The translations under genes and the position numbers were made by a program. The notes below the pieces were generated by a model. It was not told the origin of the DNA, ran no database searches, and saw only the letters and a list, made by a program, of their open reading frames with translations. Shown here piece after piece: positions 18,060 to 27,334 of a DNA stretch of 64,000 nucleotides; positions within the stretch are counted from its first letter, which is position 1, and each line of letters starts with the position of its first letter. This stretch comes from Phyllobacterium sophorae (GTDB taxonomy: Bacteria > Pseudomonadota > Alphaproteobacteria > Rhizobiales > Rhizobiaceae), in assembly GCF_003010965.1 (NCBI RefSeq), contig NZ_PGGM01000002.1, positions 124,001 to 188,000 of the forward strand, read 5' to 3'.

Positions 18060-18830
18060 TCACTCGTGCAGGGAACAAGCGCAATCGGGCTCGTGGTACC
18101 GGCCATTGTTACCAACCATGCCACCCTTGCCATACATGTTCTTCGGCCGTGCCCAATCAACCAGATTGTAGTGTGGCCCGGTCTCGTTGCGTCCCTTCGG
18201 CATGACGTCGAGATAGCCGTAAATACCGAGAAACTGCTCGCCGCCGCGGCTGAAAGCTGAATAGGTGTGGAAGATCTGACCGTCATCGTCCTTGTAGAAG
18301 ACGCTCTCGCCCGAGAGGTCTTCCAGCCCGGGGTCGGTCTGCCGGTAATTGTAGTAAGCGTTCTTTTCCGCAACTTCCCTGGGGATAAAGGACACGTTGA
18401 AGTCGTAGTTGAAATCGCTGTGAAACGATGAAACCCATGGGAAGTGCCAGCCCATGGCCTTGCGCAAAGTCTCGATCTCGGAGATCGGTGCGCGCGCCAC
18501 GGCCACGTAGGAGACATCGTGGTTCTCGAGATGCGCCATGAGGCCTTCGATGTGATCGACTTCCAGCGAGCAGCCGACGCATTGCTGTCCCTGGCCGGGT
18601 CCTTTCATGAAATGCTTGAGGAAAAGCTGGCTGCGCCCGCCGAAAAGGTCGGCGAGTGTCACTTTCCCCGAGCGGCTGTCGAAGACATATTCCTTGTCAA
18701 TCTTCACCCAGGGCAATGCCCGGCGCTGCGCGCTCATTTCCTCCTGCGCCCTGGTGAAGGCTTTCTCCTTGGCGAGAAGCGCCACACGCGCTTTCAGCCA
18801 TTCGTCCCGGGATGCGATCTCATGTTGCAT
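18060..18830 (-). CDS. DUF899 family thioredoxin-like protein
   Basis: 256 residues. Family blocks visible are RDEWLKARVALLAKEKAFTR, LPWVKIDKEYVF, FGGRSQLFLKHFMKG, QCVGCSLEVDHIEG and a C-terminal FSRGGEQFLGIYGYLDVMPKGRNE. The CVGC pair resembles the redox-active pair of peroxiredoxin or thioredoxin folds. The protein is cytoplasmic and its biochemical role is not established. It lies 51 bases after the SRPBCC gene on the same strand. Confidence 0.88.
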   Translation of the reverse strand: MQHEIASRDEWLKARVALLAKEKAFTRAQEEMSAQRRALPWVKIDKEYVFDSRSGKVTLADLFGGRSQLFLKHFMKGPGQGQQCVGCSLEVDHIEGLMAHLENHDVSYVAVARAPISEIETLRKAMGWHFPWVSSFHSDFNYDFNVSFIPREVAEKNAYYNYRQTDPGLEDLSGESVFYKDDDGQIFHTYSAFSRGGEQFLGIYGYLDVMPKGRNETGPHYNLVDWARPKNMYGKGGMVGNNGRYHEPDCACSLHE

Positions 18831-18881
18831 TGCTTCCTCCTGTTGCTGATTGCCTCAATGGGAATGCTGCAGATATCTCGG

Positions 18882-19361
18882 CTACTCTTGTGAAAGCAGC
18901 TCCTCGAGGCGATCGAAGGCGCTGTTCCAGCCATGCTCATGGCCACGGCAATTTTCGGGTGTATCGAAGACGCTTTGACGGAATGTCATCATTGTCTTCT
19001 CATCTTGCGGTTCGAAGGTAATGTTGACGAGCGTCTCCAGTCCGGGTCTGCCGTCCTCCTGATCCCAGGCGAAGGTGAATACAAGTCGTTTACCCGGCAC
19101 GATGTCCCGGTAGACACCGCCGTGCCAGAGCTTTTCGCCGCTCGCGGCGGAGTCGAGGCAGGCGCGCCATTTACCGCCGATCCGCAGGTCTGCTTCGACA
19201 TATGTTGCCGGATAGTCACGCGGCCCCATCCACTGCAGCATGCGCTTGGGATCGGCGAAAGCATCGAAGACGAGGGCAGGCGGGGCATTGAATACGCGCT
19301 TGATGGTCAGGACGCGGCCAGCCGTTTCATTTGTCACGTGAGCTGTGGTTGTGTCAGACAT
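18882..19361 (-). CDS. SRPBCC / AHSA1-like domain protein
   Basis: 159 residues with the activator-of-Hsp90-ATPase-like START fold: VLTIKRVFNAPPALVFDAFADPKRMLQWMGP, GGKWRACLDSAASGEKLWHGGVYRDI and a C-terminal HEHGWNSAFDRLEELL. It overlaps the upstream ArsR gene by 8 bases. Start ATG at 19361 has GGAGAGGAAG directly upstream inside the ArsR coding end. ArsR regulators paired with SRPBCC genes are a frequent two-gene unit in Rhizobiales; ligand unknown. Confidence 0.9.
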   Translation of the reverse strand: MSDTTTAHVTNETAGRVLTIKRVFNAPPALVFDAFADPKRMLQWMGPRDYPATYVEADLRIGGKWRACLDSAASGEKLWHGGVYRDIVPGKRLVFTFAWDQEDGRPGLETLVNITFEPQDEKTMMTFRQSVFDTPENCRGHEHGWNSAFDRLEELLSQE

Positions 19362-19695
19362 CTTCCTCTCCATTTTTCTGAACATCCTGCAGATATTCCT
19401 CCAGCCGATCGAAGCTGCCTTCCCAGAAGCGCCGGTAATGCTCCAGCCAGTCCGTTGCCTCCTTGAGCGGGGCCGCATCAAGGCTGCACGGCCGCCACTG
19501 GGCTTCGCGGCCGCGGATGACGAGGCCGGCTCGTTCCAGCACCTTGAGGTGTTTCGTGACCGCGGGGCCGGACATCGCGAAAGGCTCAGCCAGTTCAGTC
19601 ACCGAAGTGGTGCCGAGCGCCAGACGCGCCAGGATTGCCCTGCGCGTCGGGTCAGCAAGCGCCGAGAAGATATGGTCAAGTCGATCGGGTGTCAT
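19354..19695 (-). CDS. ArsR-type winged-helix regulator
   Basis: 113 residues. DNA-binding domain: DHIFSALADPTRRAILARLALGTTSVTELAEPFAMSGPAVTKHLKVLERAGLV. It lacks the CxC metal site of ArsR/SmtB, so it is not a metal sensor of that type. It leads an operon with SRPBCC, DUF899 and a small membrane protein. The upstream bases hold an AT-rich palindrome-like stretch around 19705-19735 (TTAAACCATAAGG, then AACTATATGGTTTGA) that may be its operator. Confidence 0.9.
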   Translation of the reverse strand: MTPDRLDHIFSALADPTRRAILARLALGTTSVTELAEPFAMSGPAVTKHLKVLERAGLVIRGREAQWRPCSLDAAPLKEATDWLEHYRRFWEGSFDRLEEYLQDVQKNGEEDV

Positions 19696-19832
19696 TTGTT
19701 TATTAAACCATAAGGTTATTTAACTATATGGTTTGATACGCGATGTGATCGGTCACGTCAAGCCGTGATTTTGAATCGGACGAAGCCCGGTTCAAAACCG
19801 CTGACATTGTGCTGAAATGAGGAGAGGGAGTA

Positions 19833-20155
19833 GTGGAGGTTTCTGTTGCCAGGTACCTCCGAACCCCGCCTAGAAGTGCGAACCCCTAGGACTTAATTTG
19901 AAGCGATCACACCGCAATTAAGCAGCGAGACGTGCTTCCGCATAGTTGTCGTTTGCAACTACTGAGTTAGCCCGATAACGGTGGTACAATGCCGGGCAAA
20001 AGTTCGATCTTTACACCCTTGTCGATCCTATTTCGCCCCCGCCACAAGGCAGCGAAATCAGCTGCATTGTGGTGGAGGCGCCGGGTACCGCCCCCGGGTC
20101 CAATGGGCTTATTGCATCGTCCGTTTATCGCCATAGCTGGCCAAAGCCAGCAGGG
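19833..20155 (-). ncRNA. ssrA: Two-piece (circularly permuted) tmRNA gene
   Basis: Read on the minus strand, the acceptor piece comes first: T-arm CCGGG..CCCGG, acceptor strand CGCCTCC and encoded ACCA at 20073-20070. A 29-base spacer (20069-20041) follows, then the coding piece begins with GGGGGCG at 20040, which pairs with CGCCTCC. The tag frame at 19956-19918 encodes ANDNYAEARLAA and a TAA stop. The coding piece ends near the hairpin at 19835-19860 (GGAGGT/ACCTCC). This is the alphaproteobacterial permuted layout. Spacer and mature CCA end together form a nearly perfect hairpin. Outer ends are estimated to within about 20 bases. Confidence 0.93.
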
Positions 20156-20334
20156 CTTATATAGGGCCTGTTTTATTGAATTGAAAGAGTGGATTGACTT
20201 GGAAACGATGCTGGGGAATGTTTCAAGGCGTCTAAACAGTCATCGCCTCATGCATCTGCCAGTTTGTGCGGTGTCTTCATTCTCAGGGAGGTTGCAATGC
20301 CGGGCATTGAACCTAGCAATCAGGGGATTTTTCC

Positions 20335-20646
20335 ATGAGTGATTATCTAAAGGATGTACGTCACTACGATGCGGCTGCTGATGAGGCGACAGTTGCAAAA
20401 ATCGTCAAACATCTCGGAATTGCCCTGCGCAATAGGGATTCATCACTGGTTTCCTGCACAGATCCGGAAGAATTGAAGCGGGTTCGCACCAATTGGGTCG
20501 AAAAGAAGCTCGGAATTACCGACGCTGCCAAAGCCGATGCTGTGATTGAATCGGTCTGCACAGCCATGAAGGCGGACAACAGCAAGAGCCGTGTGACCTT
20601 TTACTACCTGACCGCAAAGGGGCTCGGCGCGCTCGGCAGTCTCTGA
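20335..20646 (+). CDS. DUF2853 family protein
   Basis: 103 residues. The conserved block DEATVAKIVKHLGIALRNRDSSLVSCTDPEEL followed by VRTNWVEKKLGI and KSRVTFYYLTAKGLGAL identifies DUF2853, a small helical protein family of alphaproteobacteria and Bacteroidetes. Function unknown. GGGGATTTTTCC lies before the ATG. It stands alone between ssrA and thyA and ends with a clear terminator. Confidence 0.88.
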   Translation: MSDYLKDVRHYDAAADEATVAKIVKHLGIALRNRDSSLVSCTDPEELKRVRTNWVEKKLGITDAAKADAVIESVCTAMKADNSKSRVTFYYLTAKGLGALGSL

Positions 20647-20671
20647 TCAAATCCTGCCCGTCAAACGAATC

Positions 20672-20698
20672 ATCCCTGGCGGTACGCCGGGGATTTTT
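20672..20698 (+). terminator. Rho-independent terminator after DUF2853 gene
   Basis: Stem ATCCCTGGCG/CGCCGGGGAT (10 bp with one G-T) around the loop GTA is followed by TTTTC. It lies 25 bases after the stop codon. Confidence 0.85.
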
Positions 20699-20786
20699 CA
20701 TTTGATGCGCGGGTTTCACCGGCGCAGCGCTGTGGATCACAGACAAGTTTTAGTGCTTCGTTGGCCGAATCTGCTAAAGATAGCAC

Positions 20787-21581
20787 ATGCGTACTTATCT
20801 CGATCTCCTTCAACACGTTCTCGATACGGGCATTGACCGCGGTGACCGGACCGGCACCGGTACGCGCTCTGTTTTCGGCTATCAGATGCGTTTCGATCTC
20901 GCGGCAGGCTTTCCTGTGCTGACGACGAAAAAGCTGCATCTGAAATCCATCATCCATGAGCTGCTATGGTTCCTGCAGGGTGATACGAATATCGCCTATC
21001 TGAAGGAAAATGGGGTTACGATATGGGATGAATGGGCTGACGAGAATGGCGATCTCGGACCGGTCTACGGCTATCAGTGGCGGTCCTGGCCAGCCCCTGA
21101 CGGCCGGCATATCGACCAGATTGCCGGGCTTTTGAGCGCTATACGCAAAAACCCCAATTCAAGACGTTTGATCGTTTCGGCGTGGAATCCCGCGCTTGTC
21201 GACGAGATGGCGCTGCCGCCCTGCCACTGCCTGTTCCAGTTCTATGTCGCCGATGGCAAACTGTCGTGCCAGCTTTATCAGCGTTCAGCCGATATCTTCC
21301 TCGGCGTCCCATTCAATATCGCCTCTTACGCATTGCTGACAATGATGGTGGCGCAGGTCACGGGGTTGCAACCTGGCGAATTCGTTCATACCCTTGGCGA
21401 TGCGCACCTCTATGCCAATCATTTCGAGCAGGCGAGGCTGCAGCTGAGCAGAACGCCAGGACCGCTGCCACAGATGCTCATCAATCCGGAAGTCACCGAT
21501 CTCTTCGCCTTCAAATATGACGATTTCCGTCTTGTCGATTATGTCGCCGAATCCAGCATCAAGGCACCGATCGCGGTCTGA
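20787..21581 (+). CDS. thyA: Thymidylate synthase
   Basis: 264 residues, the E. coli ThyA length. Converts dUMP to dTMP using methylene-tetrahydrofolate. Motifs: [18 protein letters not shown] at the dUMP phosphate loop, [18 protein letters not shown], the catalytic [11 protein letters not shown] with its Cys, and [19 protein letters not shown]. It is followed 54 bases later by folA, whose product regenerates the tetrahydrofolate used in this reaction; the two are probably cotranscribed. Confidence 0.98.
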   Translation: MRTYLDLLQHVLDTGIDRGDRTGTGTRSVFGYQMRFDLAAGFPVLTTKKLHLKSIIHELLWFLQGDTNIAYLKENGVTIWDEWADENGDLGPVYGYQWRSWPAPDGRHIDQIAGLLSAIRKNPNSRRLIVSAWNPALVDEMALPPCHCLFQFYVADGKLSCQLYQRSADIFLGVPFNIASYALLTMMVAQVTGLQPGEFVHTLGDAHLYANHFEQARLQLSRTPGPLPQMLINPEVTDLFAFKYDDFRLVDYVAESSIKAPIAV

Positions 21582-21635
21582 AGCCGCCGTTCTGACCTTG
21601 AAGACGAATGTTCATTTGAAACGGATGTTGCCTGC

Positions 21636-22136
21636 ATGATCAGTTTTGTTGTTGCAATAGCCGAGAATGGCGTGATCGGGCGGGAAAATGGCCTGCCTTG
21701 GCGGTTGTCGTCCGATCTCAAGCGCTTCAAGGCCACCACGATGGGCAAGCCGATCATCATGGGCCGGAAGACCTGGGATTCGCTCGGGCGCCCGCTACCT
21801 GGCCGGACCAACATTGTCATCACGCGCGATCCTGCATTTGCCGTCGATGGAGTTATCGCGGCGCGTTCGGTCGATGAGGCACTGATGATCGCCGGAAGCC
21901 ATGCCAGTGCGGACAAGGTCAATGAGATATGCATCATTGGTGGTGGAGATATCTTTCGCCAGACATTGAACCGGGTCGACCGGCTCTATGTAACGTGGGT
22001 ACTTGCCGAGGTAGAAGGCGACGTCCATTTCCCTCCGATCGATCCGAAAATCTGGGTAGAAATCTCCAGTGAAGATTTCTCCGCCGGCGAAAAAGACAAT
22101 TACGCAACACGCTTTGTCGTTTATGAGCGCCGCTGA
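21636..22136 (+). CDS. folA: Dihydrofolate reductase
   Basis: 166 residues. Substrate and cofactor motifs are visible in order: VAIAENGVIGRENGLPW, LKRFKATTMGKPIIMGRKTW, GRPLPGRTNIVITRD and IIGGGDIFRQTL, ending in the C-terminal strand DNYATRFVVYERR. Reduces dihydrofolate with NADPH, restoring the cofactor oxidised by the ThyA encoded just upstream. It is the target of trimethoprim in the family. Confidence 0.97.
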   Translation: MISFVVAIAENGVIGRENGLPWRLSSDLKRFKATTMGKPIIMGRKTWDSLGRPLPGRTNIVITRDPAFAVDGVIAARSVDEALMIAGSHASADKVNEICIIGGGDIFRQTLNRVDRLYVTWVLAEVEGDVHFPPIDPKIWVEISSEDFSAGEKDNYATRFVVYERR

Positions 22137-22327
22137 TACGCTGAGGCAATCGCATGCGGTATGAAAATTTCGTGATAAACAGTCATAATCGTTCGACTTT
22201 TTACCAAATCCGCTTGAAAAGCGACCGCGTGCGTTGAAAGCGCGCCCCGCCATCCCTATAAACGGGATGTTGCGTTAGCGGGAGGACGCCACGGGGTGGT
22301 ACTTTCCGTTCAAATTAAGAGGTAGGA

Positions 22328-23428
22328 ATGCCCTGGAGTAATCAGAACGGCGGCGGCGGCCCATGGGGTGGCGGCGGTAACAATAGTGGCGGCGGTGGCC
22401 CTTGGGGTCAAAAGCCGCAAGGGGGCGGGGGTGGAAACCCACCGGACCTCGAAGACATACTTCGCCGCGGTCAGGATCGTTTGCGTCAAGCTCTTCCGGG
22501 TGGTTCCGGCGGCAGCCCCGCGATCTGGGGGCTGATTGCTCTTGCGCTCGTCGCCTTCTGGCTTTTCCAGTCGATTTATACGGTCCAGCCGGACGAACGA
22601 GCCGTCGAATTGCGCTTCGGCAAGCCCAAGCCGGATATTGCCGAGCCGGGACTGCATTTTCACTTCTGGCCGATTGAATCCTATGAGAAGGTCGAGATCG
22701 TCGAGAAGCAGAAGAACATTGGCGGCCAGGGCGCTCGCGGCGCCAAGGAAGGCTTGATGCTTTCCGGGGACCAGAACATCGTCGATGTGCAGTTCTCTGT
22801 GCTTTACCGCGTGGCCGATCCCGTCTCCTATCTCTTCCACGTCGAAAATCCGGAAAATCTGGTCCAGCAGGTGTCGGAAAGCGCCATGCGCGAGATCGTC
22901 GGACGCAGCCCGGCCCAGGATATTTTCCGTGACAACCGTGCTGGCATCGCCAACGACGTTCGCGGGATTATCCAGAAGACACTCGATGAATATGGCGCTG
23001 GCGTTGCGATCAATGCCGTGTCGATCGAGGATGCGGCGCCACCGCGTGAAGTGGCCGATGCGTTTGACGAAGTCCAGCGTGCCGAGCAGGACGAGGATCG
23101 TTTCGTCGAGGAATCCAACCAGTATTCCAACCAGAAGCTCGGTCAGGCGCGCGGTGAAGGCGCGCAGATCCGGGAAGACGCTGCTGCCTACAAGAATCGT
23201 ATCGTTCAGGAAGCTGCCGGTGAGGCGCAGCGCTTTACTTCCGTCTATGACGAATATGTCAAAGCCCCGGAAGTCACGCGTAAGCGTCTTTTCCTCGAAA
23301 CAATGGAGCGTGTGCTGAAGGACTCAAACAAGGTGATTGTTGATCAGAGCGGACAGGGCGTCGTGCCTTATCTGCCACTGCAGGAACTGACCAGGCAACG
23401 CCCCGCGGCCGAGGGAGCAAAGCAATGA
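22328..23428 (+). CDS. hflK: FtsH protease modulator HflK
   Basis: 366 residues. A Gly/Asn-rich disordered N-terminus (residues 1-35) precedes one membrane segment (about 61-79, WGLIALALVAFWLFQSIY) and a periplasmic SPFH/band 7 domain (VQPDERAVELRFGKP onwards), then a long coiled coil (QRAEQDEDRFVEESNQYSNQKLGQARGEGAQI). HflK and HflC form a cage around FtsH in the inner membrane. The stop overlaps the hflC ATG by four bases. Confidence 0.96.
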   Translation: MPWSNQNGGGGPWGGGGNNSGGGGPWGQKPQGGGGGNPPDLEDILRRGQDRLRQALPGGSGGSPAIWGLIALALVAFWLFQSIYTVQPDERAVELRFGKPKPDIAEPGLHFHFWPIESYEKVEIVEKQKNIGGQGARGAKEGLMLSGDQNIVDVQFSVLYRVADPVSYLFHVENPENLVQQVSESAMREIVGRSPAQDIFRDNRAGIANDVRGIIQKTLDEYGAGVAINAVSIEDAAPPREVADAFDEVQRAEQDEDRFVEESNQYSNQKLGQARGEGAQIREDAAAYKNRIVQEAAGEAQRFTSVYDEYVKAPEVTRKRLFLETMERVLKDSNKVIVDQSGQGVVPYLPLQELTRQRPAAEGAKQ

Positions 23429-24363
23429 ACCAGAACCGTTTTCCTCTTCTCGCGGGTCTGATCGCATTCATTGCCCTGTTGGCCTATTCGTCAATCTTTG
23501 TCGTCCGGGCCGGCCAGCAGGCCATCGTCCTGCGTTTCGGTGAGATCGTCGAGGTCAAATCCGATCCTGGTATCTATTTCAAACTGCCGTTCGGCTTTCT
23601 GGAAGCAGACAACGTACAGATGATCGAAGATCGTCTGCTAAGCTTCGAGCTGGACAATATCCGTGTTCAGGTTTCGGGCGGTAAGTTCTACGAAGTGGAT
23701 GCGTTCCTCGTCTACCGGATCACCGACCCGCGCAAGTTCCGGCAAACTGTTTCCGGTGACGTGACGCTGGCTGAAGCGCGTCTGCGTACACGTCTCGATG
23801 CGTCGTTGCGCGGCGTTTACGGTTTGCGTGGCTTTGAGGCCGCTCTCTCTGACGAGCGCACCGGCATGATGCAGGAAGTGCGCGAGCAACTGCGTCCGGA
23901 TTCTGAAACGCTCGGGCTCCAGATTACTGACGTGCGTATTCGCCGGACCGATCTGACGCAGGAAGTCTCGCAGCAGACCTTCGACCGCATGAAGGCCGAA
24001 CGTCTGGCGGAAGCCGAACGTCTGCGTGCGCGTGGCCGCGAAGCAGCGCAGCGAATCAAGGCTATTGCCGACCGCCAAGTGGTCGAAATCATCGCAGAAG
24101 CCCGCAAGGAATCGGAAATTGCCCGAGGTCAGGGCGAAGGCGAGCGCAGCCGTATCTTTGCTGAAGTCTTCTCCAAAGATCCGGACTTCTTCGCGTTCTA
24201 CCGGTCTATGACAGCTTATGGCACGGCTTTGGATAATACGGGAACAACGATGGTGCTTTCACCCAATTCCGAGTTTTTCCGTTATTTCCAGGACTCCCAG
24301 GGTACGTTGCCTCCGGTAAGCGGTGCAACGCCTCCGGTCGCTCCAAAACCTGCCCCACAATAG
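23425..24363 (+). CDS. hflC: FtsH protease modulator HflC
   Basis: 312 residues. Membrane segment near residues 7-26, SPFH domain starting VRAGQQAIVLRFGEIVE, then the coiled coil RMKAERLAEAERLRARGREAAQRIKAIADRQ and a Pro-rich tail. Partner of HflK; the ATGA overlap keeps the two subunits in balanced synthesis. Followed by a small DUF2065 gene after 15 bases. Confidence 0.96.
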   Translation: MNQNRFPLLAGLIAFIALLAYSSIFVVRAGQQAIVLRFGEIVEVKSDPGIYFKLPFGFLEADNVQMIEDRLLSFELDNIRVQVSGGKFYEVDAFLVYRITDPRKFRQTVSGDVTLAEARLRTRLDASLRGVYGLRGFEAALSDERTGMMQEVREQLRPDSETLGLQITDVRIRRTDLTQEVSQQTFDRMKAERLAEAERLRARGREAAQRIKAIADRQVVEIIAEARKESEIARGQGEGERSRIFAEVFSKDPDFFAFYRSMTAYGTALDNTGTTMVLSPNSEFFRYFQDSQGTLPPVSGATPPVAPKPAPQ

Positions 24364-24378
24364 GGGCAGGTGTAGACG

Positions 24379-24564
24379 ATGGTCGATTTTCTGGATGCGG
24401 TAGGGCTGTTCCTCGTCTTCGAGGGGCTGCTCTACGGCTGTTTTCCGTTGATTGCAAAACGCGTTGCGCGTGATGTCAGCGAACAGCCTGACGGGTTCCT
24501 GCGCATTGCCGGCGTCGCTTCGATTGCGATCGGCGTGGCGGTCGTGTGGCTGGCTCGCGGATAA
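24379..24564 (+). CDS. DUF2065 small membrane protein
   Basis: 61 residues with two membrane segments (FLDAVGLFLVFEGLLYGCFPLIA and LRIAGVASIAIGVAVVWLAR) joined by KRVARDVSEQPDG. This is the DUF2065/YjeT pattern, usually encoded next to hflC in proteobacteria. Function unknown; location suggests a role with HflKC-FtsH at the inner membrane. Confidence 0.88.
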   Translation: MVDFLDAVGLFLVFEGLLYGCFPLIAKRVARDVSEQPDGFLRIAGVASIAIGVAVVWLARG

Positions 24565-24676
24565 CGACAAAAGGACCGTCGCAATCAAACCTTTGTGTCG
24601 GCGGTCATATTTTTGTCTACTCTCGCCGTTCTGTTGTATTCTATTGTCCTGACCTTACCGATGAAGGCCTGAACGC

Positions 24677-26224
24677 ATGTTTTTAAACACTGGTCGCCCT
24701 GTTTCACGTCCTGCTACCGCGGTGCTGGCGCTGCTTGCGATGACGGCAACAAGCATCACACCGGCTTTCGTGCCCATAGCGTCGGCACAGACGCAAGCGC
24801 CTGCAGTGCCCAACAGCATGCAGCCCAGGGCGCAGGGCCCGGCTTCCGTGGCTGATCTCGCCGACGGGCTGATCGACGCTGTCGTCAACATCTCCACGTC
24901 CCAGACCGTCAAGGGACAAGACGGGGAATCGGGCCCGGTGCCCATGCCGAAAGTTCCCGAAGGTTCACCGTTTCAGGAATTTTTCGATGAGTATTTCGGA
25001 AAGCAGGAACCGGGGAGGAACAACCCGTCACACCAGGTCCAGTCCCTTGGTTCTGGCTTCGTGGTAGATGCCGAGCAGGGTATAGTCGTCACAAATAATC
25101 ACGTGATCGCCGACGCGGATGAGATCGAGGTCAATTTCAACGATGGTTCGAAATTGAAGGCGGAACTCATCGGCAAAGATACCAAAACCGATCTCGCGGT
25201 GCTCAAGGTCGATCCGAAGAAGCACAAGCTGGTCGCCGTCAAGTTTGGAGATTCGTCCAAAACCCGCATCGGTGACTGGGTCATGGCGATCGGCAATCCA
25301 TTCGGACTTGGCGGCACTGTGACCGTGGGCATCGTCTCGGCGCGCAACCGGGATATCAATTCGGGTCCCTACGACAATTTCATCCAGACCGACGCTGCAA
25401 TCAATCGCGGCAATTCGGGCGGACCGCTCTTCGACATGTATGGACAGGTCATTGGCATCAACACGGCCATCATCTCGCCGACGGGCGGATCGATCGGAAT
25501 CGGGTTCGCCATCCCGGCGGAACTGGCCTCCGGAGTGATCGCGCAGTTGCGCCAATTTGGCGAAACACGCCGCGGCTGGCTTGGCGTGCGCATTCAGCCT
25601 GTCACGGATGACATCGCCGAAAGCCTCGGCATGACATCGAGCAGGGGGGCACTGGTTGCGGGGATAATCGACGGCGGCCCTGTCGCCAATGGCTCGATTC
25701 TTGCGGGCGACGTCATTACGCGCTTTGACGGCAAGGACGTCAACAACGTCAAGGATCTGCCACGTGTTGTCGCCGAGAGCCCGGTCGGCAAGGAAGTCGA
25801 TGTCGTCGTGATTCGCAAGGGCAAGGAGCAGACCGTAAAGGTTACGCTCGGCCGGCTTGAAGATAGTGACCAGCAGGCCAAGAAGGACGATCAGACCGGG
25901 CAAGGCGAGGATGGCGCGGTCCAGGGCGTCGACGTGCTCGGGATGACGCTGGGTGCACTTGATGATGATGGCCGCAAAACCTTTGGCATCTCGAAGGAAG
26001 TTCAAGGTGTCCTGGTTACCGAGGTCCAGAAAGATTCGGTTGCAGCCAACAAACGCATCGAAGCCGGCGACGTGATCGTCGACATCGCGCAGGAGACCGT
26101 TTCGACGCCGGAAGATGTGGCCGCGCGGATCGAAAAATTGCGTGATGAGGGCCGCAAGAATGCCTTGCTTATGCTCGCGTCCAAAACCGGCGAGTTGCGG
26201 TTCGTGACACTCCAGATGGATTGA
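24677..26224 (+). CDS. Do-family periplasmic serine protease (DegP/MucD)
   Basis: 515 residues. A signal peptide ends near SASAQ. The trypsin-like domain has GFVVDAEQGIVVTNNHVI (His), KTDLAVLKVD (Asp) and GNSGGPLFD (Ser), followed by two PDZ domains (about residues 300-390 and 415-505) that recognise C-termini of misfolded substrates. Degrades or refolds damaged envelope proteins. It lies downstream of hflKC-DUF2065, as in many Rhizobiales, but 112 bases after, so its own promoter is likely. Confidence 0.95.
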   Translation: MFLNTGRPVSRPATAVLALLAMTATSITPAFVPIASAQTQAPAVPNSMQPRAQGPASVADLADGLIDAVVNISTSQTVKGQDGESGPVPMPKVPEGSPFQEFFDEYFGKQEPGRNNPSHQVQSLGSGFVVDAEQGIVVTNNHVIADADEIEVNFNDGSKLKAELIGKDTKTDLAVLKVDPKKHKLVAVKFGDSSKTRIGDWVMAIGNPFGLGGTVTVGIVSARNRDINSGPYDNFIQTDAAINRGNSGGPLFDMYGQVIGINTAIISPTGGSIGIGFAIPAELASGVIAQLRQFGETRRGWLGVRIQPVTDDIAESLGMTSSRGALVAGIIDGGPVANGSILAGDVITRFDGKDVNNVKDLPRVVAESPVGKEVDVVVIRKGKEQTVKVTLGRLEDSDQQAKKDDQTGQGEDGAVQGVDVLGMTLGALDDDGRKTFGISKEVQGVLVTEVQKDSVAANKRIEAGDVIVDIAQETVSTPEDVAARIEKLRDEGRKNALLMLASKTGELRFVTLQMD

Positions 26225-26428
26225 TGGAGACGATAATCGTCAACGGGCGGTACCTGCAGGGTATGGCCCGTGCAATATTGATTCATGACAGGCGGGATCG
26301 CCAAACGATTTGCGCAAGAACTGTCGATTCTTGCCCCGGCCCCACCGAATCTCGCTCAAGATATGGTAGTTCTGGCTCAGTTTTTTCAACTATGGCGTGA
26401 ATAACTGGTGTAGCGACGCGAAACAGAG

Positions 26429-27316
26429 TCAGACAACGAAATCGGTCTTCCGGTAGCCCTGAATGTAAAGGAGCGCCGTGAGGTCGCCGTGATCGATCCG
26501 CATCCTGGCTTGTGCTGCAACTGAAGGTTTTGCATGCAGTGCCACGCCGGCACCGGCCAGTTGCAACATGCCAAGGTCGTTTGCTCCATCGCCGACGGCA
26601 ATTGCTTCTTGGGGAGAGAGGTTGAAGCGGTCGCAGATCGAGCGCAGCGCCGCGACCTTGGCCTCGCGGCCAAGTATGGGCTCCTTGACCAGACCGGTCA
26701 GGGTTTCTCCATTATCTATCAACGTGTTAGCGCTATTCTCGTGAAAGCCGATCATGTCGGCGATGCGCTGCGTGAAAGCTGTGAACCCACCAGAAACGAG
26801 CGCGGTATATGCTCCATGTTTCTTCATCGTGCGCACCAGTTCCGGTCCGCCGGGCATCAATGTGATACGGCTGGCAATGACCTTGTCGATGACCGCGAAG
26901 GGAAGGCCCTTCAGAAGCGCCACGCGTTCGCGCAGCGCGGGTTCAAAGGCGACTTCGCCATTCATCGCTCGCGCCGTGATCGCCGCGACCTTGTCTCGAA
27001 AACCAGCTTCGTCAGCCAGTTCATCAATGCATTCCTGCTGGATCATGGTCGAATCCATATCCGCGATCAGGATTTTTTTACGTCTACTATCTTGATTTTG
27101 CACAATAATATCAATGGGTGCGCCATCGAGTGCGTCCGCCAGTTCAGCATGGACGCGGGCAGCATCCGTGCCATCCTTGAGGGCAATGTCGCAGGCAATT
27201 CCATCCGCCAGCCAATAAAGACCTGTTGCATTGATGGCCGCCGAGGCTTTAATCCCAAGCGAAGGTGTCAGGCTTGATGTGACGGGATTGGCGATGAGCG
27301 TGGCCATCAAGGGCAT
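26429..27316 (-). CDS. serB: Phosphoserine phosphatase
   Basis: 295 residues. N-terminal ACT-like segment (about 1-80) and a C-terminal HAD domain: [21 protein letters not shown] (motif I, two Asp), [16 protein letters not shown] (motif II), and [21 protein letters not shown] (motif III). Hydrolyses phosphoserine to serine, the last step of serine synthesis. The ATG at 27316 has CGGAAA upstream; 27307 is a second option. The gene is divergent from miaA with only 18 bases between the starts, so promoter elements of each must lie inside the other's coding sequence. Confidence 0.96.
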   Translation of the reverse strand: MPLMATLIANPVTSSLTPSLGIKASAAINATGLYWLADGIACDIALKDGTDAARVHAELADALDGAPIDIIVQNQDSRRKKILIADMDSTMIQQECIDELADEAGFRDKVAAITARAMNGEVAFEPALRERVALLKGLPFAVIDKVIASRITLMPGGPELVRTMKKHGAYTALVSGGFTAFTQRIADMIGFHENSANTLIDNGETLTGLVKEPILGREAKVAALRSICDRFNLSPQEAIAVGDGANDLGMLQLAGAGVALHAKPSVAAQARMRIDHGDLTALLYIQGYRKTDFVV

Positions 27317-27334
27317 TGGATAATTTCCGATTGG

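Noticed and set aside
19989..20342. 117-codon plus-strand frame between ssrA and the DUF2853 gene
   Set aside because: It runs across the tmRNA gene on the other strand and has no family similarity.
25028..26005. 325-codon minus-strand frame opposite the Do protease gene
   Set aside because: Shadow of a certain gene; no recognisable domain and no ribosome-binding site.
26534..27277. 247-codon plus-strand frame opposite serB
   Set aside because: Antisense to a gene with all HAD motifs; product is not recognisable.
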